A DNA stretch of 64,000 nt. Source: Novosphingobium sp. KA1 (GTDB taxonomy: Bacteria; Pseudomonadota; Alphaproteobacteria; Sphingomonadales; Sphingomonadaceae). The stretch covers positions 62,001 through 126,000 of the forward strand of contig NZ_CP021247.1 in the NCBI RefSeq assembly GCF_017309955.1, read 5' to 3'. Under the pieces are notes generated by a model. That model was not told where the DNA came from. It did not search any database and was given only the letters and a program-made list of their open reading frames with translations. Positions 17,052 through 26,520 of the stretch are shown in pieces. How positions within the stretch are numbered: the stretch's first letter is position 1; every line of letters starts with the position of its first letter. A program made the position numbers and the translations under genes.

Positions 17052-17660
17052 ATGAAGATTGCAGTCCTCGGCGCCAGCGGCCGCGCCGGATCGGAGATCG
17101 TCAAGGAAGCCGCCGCGCGCGGCCATCAGGTCCTCGCGATCGCCCGCAACCCGGACAAGATCGCAGCCATCGCCGGCGTCGCCGCCTGGGCGGGGGATGC
17201 CTCCGACCCGGAAGCGCTCGCTGCCCTCATCGCCGGCCAGGATGCCGTCATCAGCGCCCTGCACTTCGACGTGCCCGCCGAAACCCTGCTCGCCGCCCTG
17301 CGCAAGGCAGGCGTGCCGCGCCTGCTCGTCACCGGCGGCGCCGCCAGCCTCGAAGTCGCACCGGGCGTGCGCATCATCGACGATCCCGAATTTCCCGAAG
17401 AGTGGAAGGCTGCGGCGATGGGCGGCATCACCTTCCTCGACGTGCTGCGCCAGACCGCCGACGTCGACTGGACCTTCTTCTCCCCCGCCGCGCTGATCTT
17501 CGAAGGCCCGCGCACCGGAACCTACCGCCCCGGCACCGACCAGCTGGTCACCGACGATGCCGGCGAGAGCAAGATCAGCTTCGCCGACTACGCCATCGCC
17601 ATGGTCGACGAACTCGAAGCCCACAAGCACAGCCGCGCGCGCTTCACGGCAGCCTACTGA
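17052..17660 (+). CDS. NAD(P)-binding oxidoreductase, NmrA/atypical SDR-like
   Basis: A 202-residue Rossmann-fold protein. MKIAVLGASGRAGSEIVKEA holds the GxxGxxG dinucleotide loop, and R37 after the second strand (AIARNPDKI) suggests NADP(H). The middle matches NmrA-like flavin or quinone reductases and atypical SDRs of about 200 residues (RLLVTGGAASLEV; DWTFFSPAALIF). Reaction unknown. It is divergent from an HxlR regulator, a pairing often seen with electrophile or quinone stress genes. Confidence 0.82.
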   Translation: MKIAVLGASGRAGSEIVKEAAARGHQVLAIARNPDKIAAIAGVAAWAGDASDPEALAALIAGQDAVISALHFDVPAETLLAALRKAGVPRLLVTGGAASLEVAPGVRIIDDPEFPEEWKAAAMGGITFLDVLRQTADVDWTFFSPAALIFEGPRTGTYRPGTDQLVTDDAGESKISFADYAIAMVDELEAHKHSRARFTAAY

Positions 17661-17678
17661 AGCCGGAAACAGACATGG

Positions 17679-17715
17679 AAAAAGGGCCGGGAAGCCAAAG
17701 CTCCCCGGCCCTTTT
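17679..17715. terminator. Bidirectional terminator between the NmrA-like gene and tsf
   Basis: AAAAGGGCCGGGAAGC (17680-17695) pairs with GCTCCCCGGCCCTTTT (17700-17715) with one mismatch. A- and T-runs on the two sides allow it to stop both the plus-strand gene and the minus-strand tsf message. Confidence 0.85.
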
Positions 17716-17750
17716 CTTGTTCGGCATCCGTAAAGGAAAAGCCCGAAGGA

Positions 17751-18674
17751 TCAGCCGGCGACGGCAGCAGCCACTTCGGCCGCGAAGTCGGTGACTTCCT
17801 TCTCGATGCCTTCGCCGAGCTGGAAGCGGACGTAGTCCTTCAGCACGATCTTGGCACCGGCGTCCTTGCCGGCCTGGTCGACGACCTGCTGGATCGGGGT
17901 CTTGTTGTCCATGACAAAGACCTGCGAGAGCAGCGCGTTGTCCTTGGCGTACTTGGCGATAGCGCCATCGACCATCTTGGCCTGCACGGCTTCGGGCTTG
18001 CCCGATTCGGCAGCCTTTTCTTCGGCGATCTTGCGCTCGCGAGCGATCAGCTCGGCGTCGAGACCGTCGGCGTTGAGCGCCAGCGGGAAGGCAGCGGCGA
18101 TGTGCATCGCGATCTGCTTGCCGAGCGCTTCGAGAACGTCAGCCGAAGCTTCCGATTCGAGAGCGACAAGCACGCCGATCTTGCCGAGGTTCGGCGCGGC
18201 AGCATTGTGCATGTAAGGAACGACGAGGCCCTGGGCCACTTCGACGGTCTTCATGCGGCGAACCTGCTGGTTCTCGCCGATGGTCGCGACGTTGTTGGTC
18301 AGCGCGTCGCCGACGGTGCCGCCGGTCGGGTAGGCAGCAGCCTTGAGGGCTTCGACGTCGTCGCCGGCAACGCCGAGAGCGACTTCGGTGGTCTTGCGCA
18401 CGAAGTCCTGGAACTGGTCGTTCTTCGCGACGAAGTCGGTTTCCGAGTTCACTTCGACGGCAACGCCCTTGGTGCCGGTCACGGCAACGCCGACGAGGCC
18501 TTCAGCCGCGGTGCGGCTCGACTTCTTGGCGGCAGCGGCCAGACCGCGCGCGCGCAGCGCGTCGACGGCGGCTTCGAGATCGCCACCGGTTTCGTCGAGG
18601 GCCTTCTTGCAGTCCATCATGCCGGCGCCGGTGCGCTCGCGCAGGTTCTTCACGTCAGCGGCGGTGTAAGCCAT
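17751..18674 (-). CDS. tsf: Elongation factor Ts
   Basis: A 307-residue guanine-nucleotide exchange factor for EF-Tu. The N-terminal UBA-like domain [26 protein letters not shown] is followed by the signature [21 protein letters not shown] and [16 protein letters not shown]. It follows rpsB after about 145 bases and ends at a strong terminator, so here it is cut off from pyrH, its usual downstream neighbour. Confidence 0.97.
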   Translation of the reverse strand: MAYTAADVKNLRERTGAGMMDCKKALDETGGDLEAAVDALRARGLAAAAKKSSRTAAEGLVGVAVTGTKGVAVEVNSETDFVAKNDQFQDFVRKTTEVALGVAGDDVEALKAAAYPTGGTVGDALTNNVATIGENQQVRRMKTVEVAQGLVVPYMHNAAAPNLGKIGVLVALESEASADVLEALGKQIAMHIAAAFPLALNADGLDAELIARERKIAEEKAAESGKPEAVQAKMVDGAIAKYAKDNALLSQVFVMDNKTPIQQVVDQAGKDAGAKIVLKDYVRFQLGEGIEKEVTDFAAEVAAAVAG

Positions 18675-18819
18675 CGCTCAAATCCTCTTGCTTGGGTCTG
18701 ACCAGTTTCCTGGCCTTCAAATTGCCCGGATCGCACGGCGACCCGGAAATGGAACGCGCGCCAGGCCCATTGGACCCGGCGCGCGACAATTCCATGACGA
18801 AAAGTCGTCGCCGGACCTA

Positions 18820-19572
<753 letters not shown>

Positions 19573-20003
19573 AATAGAATTCCTTCCGGTTCGAACCTCT
19601 GGAAAGCAGGAACCTGGCGGCTGTCCGAGGACCTTGGCCGTCAAAGCACCGGTATGTGCGCTTTCCATGTGGATTGCCCGAATCGCGCGAGGATCGCGAA
19701 TTCGATCCCTGCTTCGAGCGGGGCCGCCCTTAGTCCTCTTCGCCCGTTAAATCCAGCCCCAATCGCACCGCTCGGCCCGGCTTGACCGCAAAACCACCGA
19801 TCGCAGGATCGCACCGCCGAGGAAACCACAGATCGCCCACAAGTTTTCCACAGGGTGACAAGCCGATTGCCCCGCCCTGCACACCGTTCAGGGGTCTGTC
19901 CTTCGGGGCCCGGCGAGAGTGTTCCATCGCGAGACAGTGATTGTCTTGCGCTGGACCCCGCGTCCGGCAGCGCCCGCGCGCCGCTAAAACGCTGGAAGTT
20001 CAA
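19573..20003. other. Gene-free stretch upstream of rpsB
   Basis: I see no supportable gene here. It must hold the rpsB promoter and leader (minus strand), but I could not place confident boxes. Several short frames exist on both strands without ribosome sites or recognisable products. Base composition becomes less GC-rich towards 20000-20090, where LexA-type boxes begin. Confidence 0.6.
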
Positions 20004-20086
20004 GAACGTTAGCCGGACCTGCATTTTGGCCTTGACTCAATTTGAACAAAAAGAGAACAGATAGCCAGACGGAACATTGTTAGAAC
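20004..20086 (+). promoter_or_regulatory. Tandem LexA (SOS) boxes and promoter of the small membrane protein gene
   Basis: Two exact GAAC-N7-GAAC direct repeats lie at 20044-20058 and 20072-20086; a third, weaker GAAC-N7-GGAC is at 20004-20018. GAAC-N7-GAAC, equal to GTTC-N7-GTTC on the other strand, is the known alphaproteobacterial LexA site. A -35-like TTGACT at 20032-20037 sits immediately upstream of the first box, so LexA would block initiation. The nearest gene in the right direction starts at 20154. Confidence 0.75.
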
Positions 20087-20153
20087 ATGAGTCGGTTTTC
20101 CACAAGCGGCTACCCCCGGCCAGATCAGCGCCGATGGCTCGAAAGGATTGGAC

Positions 20154-20426
20154 ATGACTGCATTTGCTGCCTGCCTCTTCGCCCTCACCGCGCTGGCTTC
20201 GGCTTTCGCGATCACCGCCACGCTGCGCCGCTATGGGCACAGCGCGCTTTCGCTCAAGGCACGGCTCGCCGCCTGCCCCGAAGTGCTCACGATCAATTGG
20301 GCAATGGTGGAACGCGTACCGGTGCCGACACTTTCCGCGCTCCGCCGCGAACGCGTTATGCGTCGCCGACTTCAGGCGCTGCAGCGCCCGGGACTGGAAT
20401 GGCCGAACGGCGAGCTTGCCGCCTGA
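20154..20426 (+). CDS. Small predicted membrane protein, probably SOS-regulated, function unknown
   Basis: A 90-residue protein with one N-terminal transmembrane helix (residues 2-22, MTAFAACLFALTALASAFAI) and a basic cytoplasmic or periplasmic tail containing NWAMVERVPVPTLSALRRER and RRRLQALQ. I do not recognise the family. ATG 20154 is preceded by AAAGGA at good spacing. The gene is behind tandem LexA-type boxes and its last 71 bases overlap the 3' end of convergent pssA. Small SOS-induced membrane proteins in alphaproteobacteria such as Caulobacter SidA block cell division, so a similar role is possible but unproven. Confidence 0.75.
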   Translation: MTAFAACLFALTALASAFAITATLRRYGHSALSLKARLAACPEVLTINWAMVERVPVPTLSALRRERVMRRRLQALQRPGLEWPNGELAA

Positions 20427-21195
20427 CCTTGAGATAGACCGAGATGCCCAGCGGGATCAGCGCCAGATAGACGATGGTGATCACCGCGAGCGTCCACCAC
20501 GGCTCGACCAGCAGCGCCGCGACGGTAAGCCCGACCACGGCCAGGACACCAAGGCGCAGGCTCGGCGGCGGACGCATCCGCGCCCAGCTGAGCGTCGGCA
20601 GGTTGGAAATCATCAGGAAGGCCATCAGCACCATCCACACGCCCACCAGCACCGGGTTGGCAAAGATGGGCTGGCCGCTGGCGATCCACAGATAGAGCGG
20701 CAGGAAGCCGAGCCCGGCGCCGAGCGGCGCCGGAACCCCGGTCAGGAAACCGGCCGCCTTGTGGGGCTGGTCCAGCTGATCCATCCGCGAATTGAACCGC
20801 GCCAGACGCAGCACGCAGCAGATGGCAAACGCCAGCGCGGCGATCCAGCCCAGGCTGGGGACCTGATGCAGGGTCCAGAGATAGACGATCAGCGCCGGCG
20901 CCACACCGAACGAGATCGAATCGGCGAGACTGTCGAGTTCCGCGCCGAAACGGGTCTGCGCCTTGAGCATGCGCGCGGCGCGGCCGTCGATCCCGTCGAG
21001 CACGCCCGCCAGGATCACCGCCTGCACCGCCCGTTCGTAGTCGCCGCCGATGGCAAAACGGATACCCGTCAGCCCCGAACAGAGCGCAGCGGCGGTGATC
21101 GCGTTGGGAACAAAGACCCGCATCGAGAGCCCGGCGGCAAGCCGGCGGCGCGAACTCAGCCGTTCCGCCATGAAGTCACCGGACTCCTCGGTCAC
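20356..21195 (-). CDS. pssA: CDP-diacylglycerol--serine O-phosphatidyltransferase
   Basis: A 279-residue multi-pass membrane enzyme that makes phosphatidylserine from CDP-diacylglycerol and serine. The CDP-alcohol phosphotransferase motif reads [26 protein letters not shown], giving the required D-G-x2-A-R-x8-G-x3-D-x3-D pattern. Its start overlaps the psd stop by four bases, so the two steps to phosphatidylethanolamine are coupled. The 3' end overlaps the convergent small membrane gene. Confidence 0.94.
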   Translation of the reverse strand: MTEESGDFMAERLSSRRRLAAGLSMRVFVPNAITAAALCSGLTGIRFAIGGDYERAVQAVILAGVLDGIDGRAARMLKAQTRFGAELDSLADSISFGVAPALIVYLWTLHQVPSLGWIAALAFAICCVLRLARFNSRMDQLDQPHKAAGFLTGVPAPLGAGLGFLPLYLWIASGQPIFANPVLVGVWMVLMAFLMISNLPTLSWARMRPPPSLRLGVLAVVGLTVAALLVEPWWTLAVITIVYLALIPLGISVYLKVRRQARRSAIPVPGAAAPEVGDA

Positions 21196-21941
21196 TGCGA
21201 AATGCCCTCGATCACCGGGGCGGCGCCGATTTCGGCAAGAATGGTTTCACCGGCAACGATACGCTGGCCCATCAGCACCTTGGGTTCGGTTCCGGCGGGC
21301 AGATAGACGTCCACGCGGCTGCCGAAGCGAATGAGGCCGATGCGCTGGCCCGCGGCGATGATGTCGCCCGGCTTCACGAAAGGCACGATCCGGCGTGCCA
21401 CCAACCCGGCGATCTGCGTGAAGCAGATGCGCTGGCCGTCGCCGCGCTCGATCAGGATGTGCTGGCGCTCGTTCTCTTCACTCGCCTTGTCGAGGTCGGC
21501 GTTGAGGAACTTGCCCGGGATGTAGATCACCCGGCGCACCGTGCCGCCAATCGGCGCACGATTGATGTGCACATCAAACACGCTCATGAAGATCGAGATG
21601 CGCGTCACCGGCTCGGTCGAGAGCGGCTCCGCCCCGCTGCCGTCCTCGACGGTCAGTTCGCGCGGCGGCGGCACCTTGCCGATCAGCGTGACGAGGCCGT
21701 CGGCAGGCGCCACGATGAAACGATCGTCCTGCGGCGTGACACGCACGGGATCGCGGAAGAAGGCCAGCACGCAGTACGTGAGCAGGACCAGCGGCAGACC
21801 GACAAGCGGCCCGAGCGCGATCCACCCCACGAGCGCGATCGCTCCGGCAATGGCACCGAACTTGCGACCTTCGGGATGAACCGAGGGCCAGCTCCAGGAC
21901 GCTTCGCCGCGTCCCTGATTATCGAGAATATCTCCAGGCAT
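21192..21941 (-). CDS. psd: Phosphatidylserine decarboxylase proenzyme
   Basis: A 249-residue membrane-associated enzyme converting phosphatidylserine to phosphatidylethanolamine. The self-cleavage site that makes the pyruvoyl group is [11 protein letters not shown] near the C terminus; [17 protein letters not shown] and the histidine-containing [10 protein letters not shown] are other family motifs. It is the short PSD-A type. An N-terminal helix pair anchors it. It forms a two-gene operon with pssA. Confidence 0.94.
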   Translation of the reverse strand: MPGDILDNQGRGEASWSWPSVHPEGRKFGAIAGAIALVGWIALGPLVGLPLVLLTYCVLAFFRDPVRVTPQDDRFIVAPADGLVTLIGKVPPPRELTVEDGSGAEPLSTEPVTRISIFMSVFDVHINRAPIGGTVRRVIYIPGKFLNADLDKASEENERQHILIERGDGQRICFTQIAGLVARRIVPFVKPGDIIAAGQRIGLIRFGSRVDVYLPAGTEPKVLMGQRIVAGETILAEIGAAPVIEGISQ

Positions 21942-22133
21942 GTTGCCCCTCTAAAGCATTTACGCCCCCGGTGGAAACACCTGCCGATTCGGAAAATCCG
22001 GCAAAACAGGAACCTGCCGTCCGAAACGGACAAGGCGCCGGATCCGGGCACGGCCAGGCCGATGCCGGAACAGCCACAATAATCATTACTTTGGGAGGCC
22101 CCGAAGGGAATGCTCTATGCGATGAGCGACTGG

Positions 22134-22219
22134 TGGTGGACAGGGCTGGATTCGAACCAGCGTACGCTTGCACGGGCAGATTTACAGTCTGCTGCCTTTA
22201 ACCACTCGGCCACCTGTCC
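22134..22219 (-). tRNA. tRNA-Tyr (anticodon GTA)
   Basis: The reverse strand gives acceptor GGACAGG/CCTGTCC, anticodon stem GCAGA/TCTGC with loop CTGTAAA (anticodon GTA), a long variable arm (CCGTGCAAGCGTACG region) typical of class II tRNAs, and T loop TTCGAAT. Discriminator A and CCA (22134-22136) are encoded. Confidence 0.96.
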
Positions 22220-22392
22220 ACACCAGTTGCTGGCGGCGGAAAACCGTTCCCTGAGGAGCGGAACCCGCAGTGTTTCGAAGCGCCGTTGCCAGTGCCTCGC
22301 TGCCGAGGAGGGCGCCTATGTAGAACCTGGCCTTGCCTGTCAATGGGGGTACTGGCAGGAGCGGCACAGATTTTTTCAAAAAGGATATTTTC

Positions 22393-23208
22393 ATGAGCAA
22401 TCGTAGCGACCGGGACGGCGCAAAGCCCGGAAAGGCGCTGCGCGGGCGCGCTGGCCGGATGAAGAACGGACGCGGCAGCGGTCGCGCAAGCACCGGAATG
22501 GTCCGCCTTTGGGGCCGTCATGCGGTGGAGGCGGCCCTCAAGAACCCCGATCGCAAACATAGAAAGCTGTGGGCAACTCGCGAAGGCGTCGAATCTCTCG
22601 ACGGCGAACTGCCCACCGATTTCCCGGTAGAGTGGGCACAGCCCGCCGATCTCGCCCGACTCGTCGCCCGTGACGCGCCGCACCAGGGCCTCGTGCTCGA
22701 ATGCGAGCCGCTCGACGACATCTTCATCGACGACGTTCTCGACGGTGATCCCTCTCGCCCGGTCGTCGTGCTCGACCAGGTGACCGACCCGCACAACGTC
22801 GGTGCCATCATGCGCTCGGCCGTCGCGTTCAATGCCTGCGCCATCGTCACCCAGGACCGCCATGCCCCGCCCGAATCGGGCACGCTGGCCAAAAGCGCCT
22901 CGGGCGCGCTCGAAGTGCTGCCCTGGGTCCGCGTGGTGAACCTCGCCCGTGCGCTCGAGGAGATCGCCGAGGCCGGTTACTGGCGCATCGGCCTTGACGG
23001 CGGCACCGAGACAACCCTGGGCGAAGCTCTGCCCGCCGGTCCGGTCGCGCTCGTGCTTGGTGCCGAAGGCGACGGCATGCGCCACAATATCGTCCAGCAC
23101 TGCGACGCAATCGCCAAGCTGCCGATCAGCGAGGCCATGGAAAGCCTCAATGTCTCGAACGCGGCCGCCATCGCCCTCTACGCCGTGGCAACCCGCCCCG
23201 AGGCCTGA
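22393..23208 (+). CDS. rlmB: 23S rRNA 2'-O-ribose methyltransferase, TrmH/RlmB (SpoU) family
   Basis: A 271-residue SPOUT methyltransferase, likely RlmB, which methylates G2251 of 23S rRNA in the peptidyl-transferase loop. After a basic tail (residues 1-40) come the substrate-binding domain (GMVRLWGRHAVEAAL) and the knotted domain with VTDPHNVGAIMRSA, ALVLGAEGDGM and PISEAMESLNVSNAAAIALY. The start at 22393 leaves out a frame extension from 22333. Exact rRNA target is inferred from family; other TrmH paralogues are possible. Confidence 0.88.
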   Translation: MSNRSDRDGAKPGKALRGRAGRMKNGRGSGRASTGMVRLWGRHAVEAALKNPDRKHRKLWATREGVESLDGELPTDFPVEWAQPADLARLVARDAPHQGLVLECEPLDDIFIDDVLDGDPSRPVVVLDQVTDPHNVGAIMRSAVAFNACAIVTQDRHAPPESGTLAKSASGALEVLPWVRVVNLARALEEIAEAGYWRIGLDGGTETTLGEALPAGPVALVLGAEGDGMRHNIVQHCDAIAKLPISEAMESLNVSNAAAIALYAVATRPEA

Positions 23209-23240
23209 GGCGCCGTGGTTCGCGCAATCCGGGAGACGAC

Positions 23241-24134
23241 ATGACTTCGTGCGACATTTCATCCCGTCCCCGCTCTCCGGCGCCCTCTCCCGAGGCATCC
23301 CGCAATCCAGCCCGGCGCATCGTTGCCGGGCTGGCGGTTGCCGGACTGGCCTTGCTGGTGGCGGCCTGCATCTTCGTGCCGGGCAAGTTCACCGCGCAGC
23401 TGGACCTGCGGAACGATCGCAGCTTCCGCTTCGCCTATAGCGGCGAGATCGTGATGATCCCGCTGCAAAAGGCGAAGGAGGCGGGCTTCACGCCGGATGC
23501 CTGCCACGACGACAACTACGACGAGCGCCCCTGCACCGCGGACGAACTCGCCAAGCAGAAAAGGTCGTGGGAGGAGTCGCGCGCGCAGAAGGCCAAGAGC
23601 GACGCGCAGGCGGCAAAGGCGCTGCTCGGCGGCATCGACCCCAACGACCCGCGCGCGGGCGAGGACGTCGCCGCCAAGCTGCGCCGGCAGGTCGGCTGGA
23701 ACAAGGTGGTCTACAAGGGCGACGGGCGTTTCGATGTCGACTTCGCCATCCAGGGCAGGCTCGACCACGATTTTGCCTTCCCCACCGTCGAAGGGCTGGC
23801 GATGGCCAATCCTTTCGTGCAGCTTTCGCTGCGCCAGGACGGCAGCGTGCGGATGGATGCCCCCGGCTTCGGTCCGTCCAAGGGCGCGGACGGCATGATG
23901 GGCGCCATGCTCGCCGGAATGGGCGACAGCAGCAGCAACGGCAGCAGCAGCACGGGGCCTGCCGATGGCCCGAACGAGGCCGACGGCACGTTCACCGTGC
24001 TCACCGATGGCGAGATCCTTGCCAACAACACGGACGAAGGCCCGCAAGCCGCCCCCGGGGGGCGCAGGCTGGTCTGGGCGGTCAATCCGCGCACGCCGGC
24101 AGCGCCCACCGCGCTGGTGAAGCTGAAGCCGTAA
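23241..24134 (+). CDS. Putative lipoprotein or anchored exported protein, function unknown
   Basis: A 297-residue protein with a basic N terminus, a hydrophobic helix (residues 27-43) and a lipobox-like LVAAC. The mature part begins with a beta-rich segment (GKFTAQLDLRNDRSFRFAYSGE), has a charged region with CHDDNYDERPC that could form a disulfide, and a serine/glycine linker near residues 230-245 (SSSNGSSS). The C terminus ends with a proline-rich strand. I do not recognise a family. It follows rlmB after 32 bases with a GGGAG ribosome site and may share its transcript. Confidence 0.75.
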   Translation: MTSCDISSRPRSPAPSPEASRNPARRIVAGLAVAGLALLVAACIFVPGKFTAQLDLRNDRSFRFAYSGEIVMIPLQKAKEAGFTPDACHDDNYDERPCTADELAKQKRSWEESRAQKAKSDAQAAKALLGGIDPNDPRAGEDVAAKLRRQVGWNKVVYKGDGRFDVDFAIQGRLDHDFAFPTVEGLAMANPFVQLSLRQDGSVRMDAPGFGPSKGADGMMGAMLAGMGDSSSNGSSSTGPADGPNEADGTFTVLTDGEILANNTDEGPQAAPGGRRLVWAVNPRTPAAPTALVKLKP

Positions 24135-24193
24135 CCCCGCAAGGGAAAGGGACGCTCCCAAGGTGCCCCTTGCCATCTCCCCCTCCCCGAACG

Positions 24194-24230
24194 CAAAAAC
24201 GCCGCGCCAACCCGATGGTTGGCGCGGCGT
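24194..24230. terminator. Strong terminator between the lipoprotein gene and hup
   Basis: ACGCCGCGCCAACC (24199-24212) pairs perfectly with GGTTGGCGCGGCGT (24217-24230) across a CGAT loop. The A-run at 24194-24198 supplies the U-tract for minus-strand hup; the hairpin may also help stop the plus-strand gene. Confidence 0.88.
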
Positions 24231-24274
24231 AATGTCTTCAGCCTGCGAGGCGCGACAGGCTGCCGGAGCGCTGC

Positions 24275-24547
24275 TTAGTTGACAGCGTCCTTGAGGCCCT
24301 TGCCGGCCTTGAACTTCGGCTGGGCCGAAGCCTTGATTTCCATCGGCTCGCCGGTGCGCGGGTTACGGCCGGTCGAAGCCTTGCGCTTGGCGACCGAGAA
24401 CGTGCCGAAACCGACCAGGCGCACTTCGTCACCCTTCTTCAGCGCGCCGGTGATGGCGTCGAAAACGCTTTCAACAGCCTTGGTAGCGTCGCTGCGGGTC
24501 AGGCCGCTCGAGTCTGCGACCGCGCCGATAAGATCGTTCTTGTTCAT
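24275..24547 (-). CDS. hup: HU family DNA-binding protein
   Basis: A 90-residue nucleoid protein of the HU/IHF fold. MNKNDLIGAVADSSGL, GFGTFSVAKRKASTGRNPRTGE and the arm region are typical of HU rather than IHF. It bends and compacts DNA non-specifically as a dimer. It stands alone, with a 430-base upstream gap that holds its promoter and ends at a strong terminator. Confidence 0.96.
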   Translation of the reverse strand: MNKNDLIGAVADSSGLTRSDATKAVESVFDAITGALKKGDEVRLVGFGTFSVAKRKASTGRNPRTGEPMEIKASAQPKFKAGKGLKDAVN

Positions 24548-24904
24548 TATGGGTACCCCCTAACCTTTCAGTGGAAATAGGATGCGATGGGATAGAACTG
24601 GATTCGCCTCTGAATGGCGACGGAATTGAGCCGTTTTTCAGGACGCTGTCAAAGCCTAAACAGGCCGAAAACGCCCTGTTTATCGTGTTTTTCCGCCTCT
24701 CAGTTGACGTTTTGGTCAATCCCGCGACGAAGACGCCGCAATGCCCCTGCCCCGGCCCGCCGAACCGGGTGGTCAGGACGCGATTCGCACCTGTGCCAAA
24801 ATCCGCTCTCCACCGGGCATCTTGCGATTCGCCACATGAAATCAGCTAGCTGCATCGGCTAATCGACAAAGCGCCGCTGCGGTAAAGACACGTTTGCGCC
24901 AGAC
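24548..24904. promoter_or_regulatory. hup upstream region with candidate promoter and dyads
   Basis: No gene is seen. On the minus strand TTGACA (complement of 24647-24652) is a good -35, with a weak TCAATT 17 bases further, about 85 bases before hup. Two dyads lie upstream: TAAACAGG/CCTGTTTA (24657-24664 with 24675-24682) and TTGAC-N6-GTCAA (24704-24719). They could be regulator sites; no regulator is assigned. The region is clearly less GC-rich than its surroundings. Confidence 0.45.
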
Positions 24905-24936
24905 GCAAAAAAGGCGGCTCGATGGATCGAGCCGCC
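24905..24936 (-). terminator. Rho-independent terminator after rplS
   Basis: GGCGGCTCGA (24913-24922) pairs with TCGAGCCGCC (24927-24936) over a TGGA loop; AAAAAA just before it becomes the U-tract of the minus-strand rplS message. Confidence 0.9.
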
Positions 24937-24980
24937 TCTCAAGCTGCCCGGCCCCGAAGAGCCGGTCATATCGCCCGGGC

Positions 24981-25349
24981 TTACGCCTTGGGTTCGTTGA
25001 CCCGGCGCTCGGCGATACGGGCGCGCTTGCCGGTACGACCACGCAGGTAGTACAGCTTCGCACGACGCACGACGCCGCGACGGACAACCGTGATCGAATC
25101 GATGTTCGGCGAGTAGAGCGGGAATACGCGCTCGACGCCTTCACCGAAGCTCATCTTGCGGACGGTGAAGTTCGAACCCATGCCACGGTTCGAACGCGCG
25201 ATGCACACGCCTTCGTAAGCCTGGACGCGGGTACGGGTGCCTTCAACCACCTTCACGCCGACGCGGACGGTGTCGCCCGGACGGAAGGTCGGGATATCCT
25301 TGGCGGCCTTGGCAATTTCCTCGGCCTCGATCTGCTGAATCAGGTTCAT
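24981..25349 (-). CDS. rplS: 50S ribosomal protein L19
   Basis: A 122-residue large-subunit protein at the 30S-50S interface. [28 protein letters not shown] and [26 protein letters not shown] are standard L19. It overlaps trmD by four bases and is the last gene of the rpsP-rimM-trmD-rplS ribosome operon, ending at a good terminator. Confidence 0.97.
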   Translation of the reverse strand: MNLIQQIEAEEIAKAAKDIPTFRPGDTVRVGVKVVEGTRTRVQAYEGVCIARSNRGMGSNFTVRKMSFGEGVERVFPLYSPNIDSITVVRRGVVRRAKLYYLRGRTGKRARIAERRVNEPKA

Positions 25350-26092
25350 GAACCTAAGTCCTCGTTTTTGCGCCGCGCACCAGAGGCAGACTGGCCCCGA
25401 ACGTCACTGCGACGTTCCCAAAGGTCCGGCCTGCGTGACCGTGTATCTTCCTCCGCCTGCCGTTTCCGCCAGGCGGCGATCTTCGCATGATCCCCCGATC
25501 GCAGCACTTCAGGGATCGTGCGCCCTTCCCACTCGGTGGGTCGGGTATATTGCGGGTATTCGAGAAGACCGTCCTCGAACGATTCCTCGGTCCCGCTGGA
25601 AGCGGCGCCCATTACGCCGGGGAGCAGCCGAATGCAAGCGTCAAGCAGCAGGATCGCCGCCGGTTCGCCGCCCGAAAGCACCGCGTCGCCGACCGACATC
25701 TCCTCCACCTGGCGCCCTTCGAAGATGCGCTCGTCAAAACCCTCGAAGCGGCCGCACAGGATGGTGACGCCCGGCCCTTGCGCCAGTTCGCGCACACGCG
25801 CCTGCGAGATCGGCTTGCCGCGCGGGGTCATGGCGATGATCGGCGCGTCCGGATTGATCGTGCGGGCATGGTCGATGGCGGCGGCCAGGACGTCGACCTT
25901 GAGCACCATCCCGGCACCGCCGCCGGCCGGCGTATCGTCGACGGTGCGGTGCCTGTCGGTGGTGAAGTCGCGGATGTGGACCGGGTTCATGGCCCACTTG
26001 CCTTCGGCAAGCGCCCTGCCCGCAAGGCTGATGCCAAGCGTGCCGGGGAACATCTCCGGGTAGAGGGTGAGGACGGTGGCGTTGAAAGTCAT
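25346..26092 (-). CDS. trmD: tRNA (guanine-N1-)-methyltransferase
   Basis: A 248-residue SPOUT methyltransferase making m1G37 in tRNAs that read CNN codons, which prevents frameshifting. The knot motif is seen as [27 protein letters not shown] and the C-terminal domain as [25 protein letters not shown]. The start [10 protein letters not shown] at 26092 overlaps the stop of an upstream membrane-protein gene by four bases; a much longer open frame to 26569 is spurious. It is followed by rplS with an ATGA overlap. Confidence 0.96.
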   Translation of the reverse strand: MTFNATVLTLYPEMFPGTLGISLAGRALAEGKWAMNPVHIRDFTTDRHRTVDDTPAGGGAGMVLKVDVLAAAIDHARTINPDAPIIAMTPRGKPISQARVRELAQGPGVTILCGRFEGFDERIFEGRQVEEMSVGDAVLSGGEPAAILLLDACIRLLPGVMGAASSGTEESFEDGLLEYPQYTRPTEWEGRTIPEVLRSGDHAKIAAWRKRQAEEDTRSRRPDLWERRSDVRGQSASGARRKNEDLGS

Positions 26093-26430
26093 GTGAATAT
26101 GTCTGCTTCGGGTACGGGCGCGTTGCGCCGTGCCAGATAGACTGTGCCCCCCGCTGTCAACACCCCTCCGACAAAACCGGCCAGCGCGATCTGCAGGCCG
26201 CCAAGGGCGGTATCCCGATCCTCGTCGCACCGGTCGATCACGCATTGCCGCGGCGTCGAGGTGAACGTCAGCACAAACACGAGCAGGCATGGCACCGCGA
26301 TCAGGGCAGCCAGCGGCGAGGCCGACACCAGCACGATCCGGCGCCGCGACCACTCCTTGCGCCAGCGCAGCAGCACCCCGGCAAACAAGACCGGGAACAA
26401 CAGGAAAAGCAGGCCAAGCAGATAGATCAT
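26089..26430 (-). CDS. Small membrane protein inserted in the rimM-trmD operon, function unknown
   Basis: A 113-residue protein with three predicted transmembrane segments (about 1-20, 32-55 and 78-100) and a short cysteine-containing loop ([16 protein letters not shown]) that could form a disulfide on the outside. I do not recognise it. It begins downstream of a terminator-like hairpin after rimM and its stop overlaps the trmD start, so it is translated with trmD. Its presence breaks the usual rimM-trmD adjacency. Confidence 0.7.
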   Translation of the reverse strand: MIYLLGLLFLLFPVLFAGVLLRWRKEWSRRRIVLVSASPLAALIAVPCLLVFVLTFTSTPRQCVIDRCDEDRDTALGGLQIALAGFVGGVLTAGGTVYLARRNAPVPEADIFT

Positions 26431-26491
26431 GGAAGCTCCCGATCCCGGGCGAGCCGCCCCGCCAGCACGCCGGACCGCCGAGCGATGCAAG

Positions 26492-26517
26492 AAAGGCCGC
26501 CCCGAAGGGCGGCCTTT
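26492..26517 (-). terminator. Hairpin after rimM, possible terminator or attenuator
   Basis: AAAGGCCGCCC (26492-26502) pairs perfectly with GGGCGGCCTTT (26507-26517) over CGAA. The minus-strand U-tract is short (CTTTCTTGC), so it may only partly separate rimM from the downstream trmD-rplS segment. Confidence 0.7.
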
Positions 26518-26520
26518 CCT

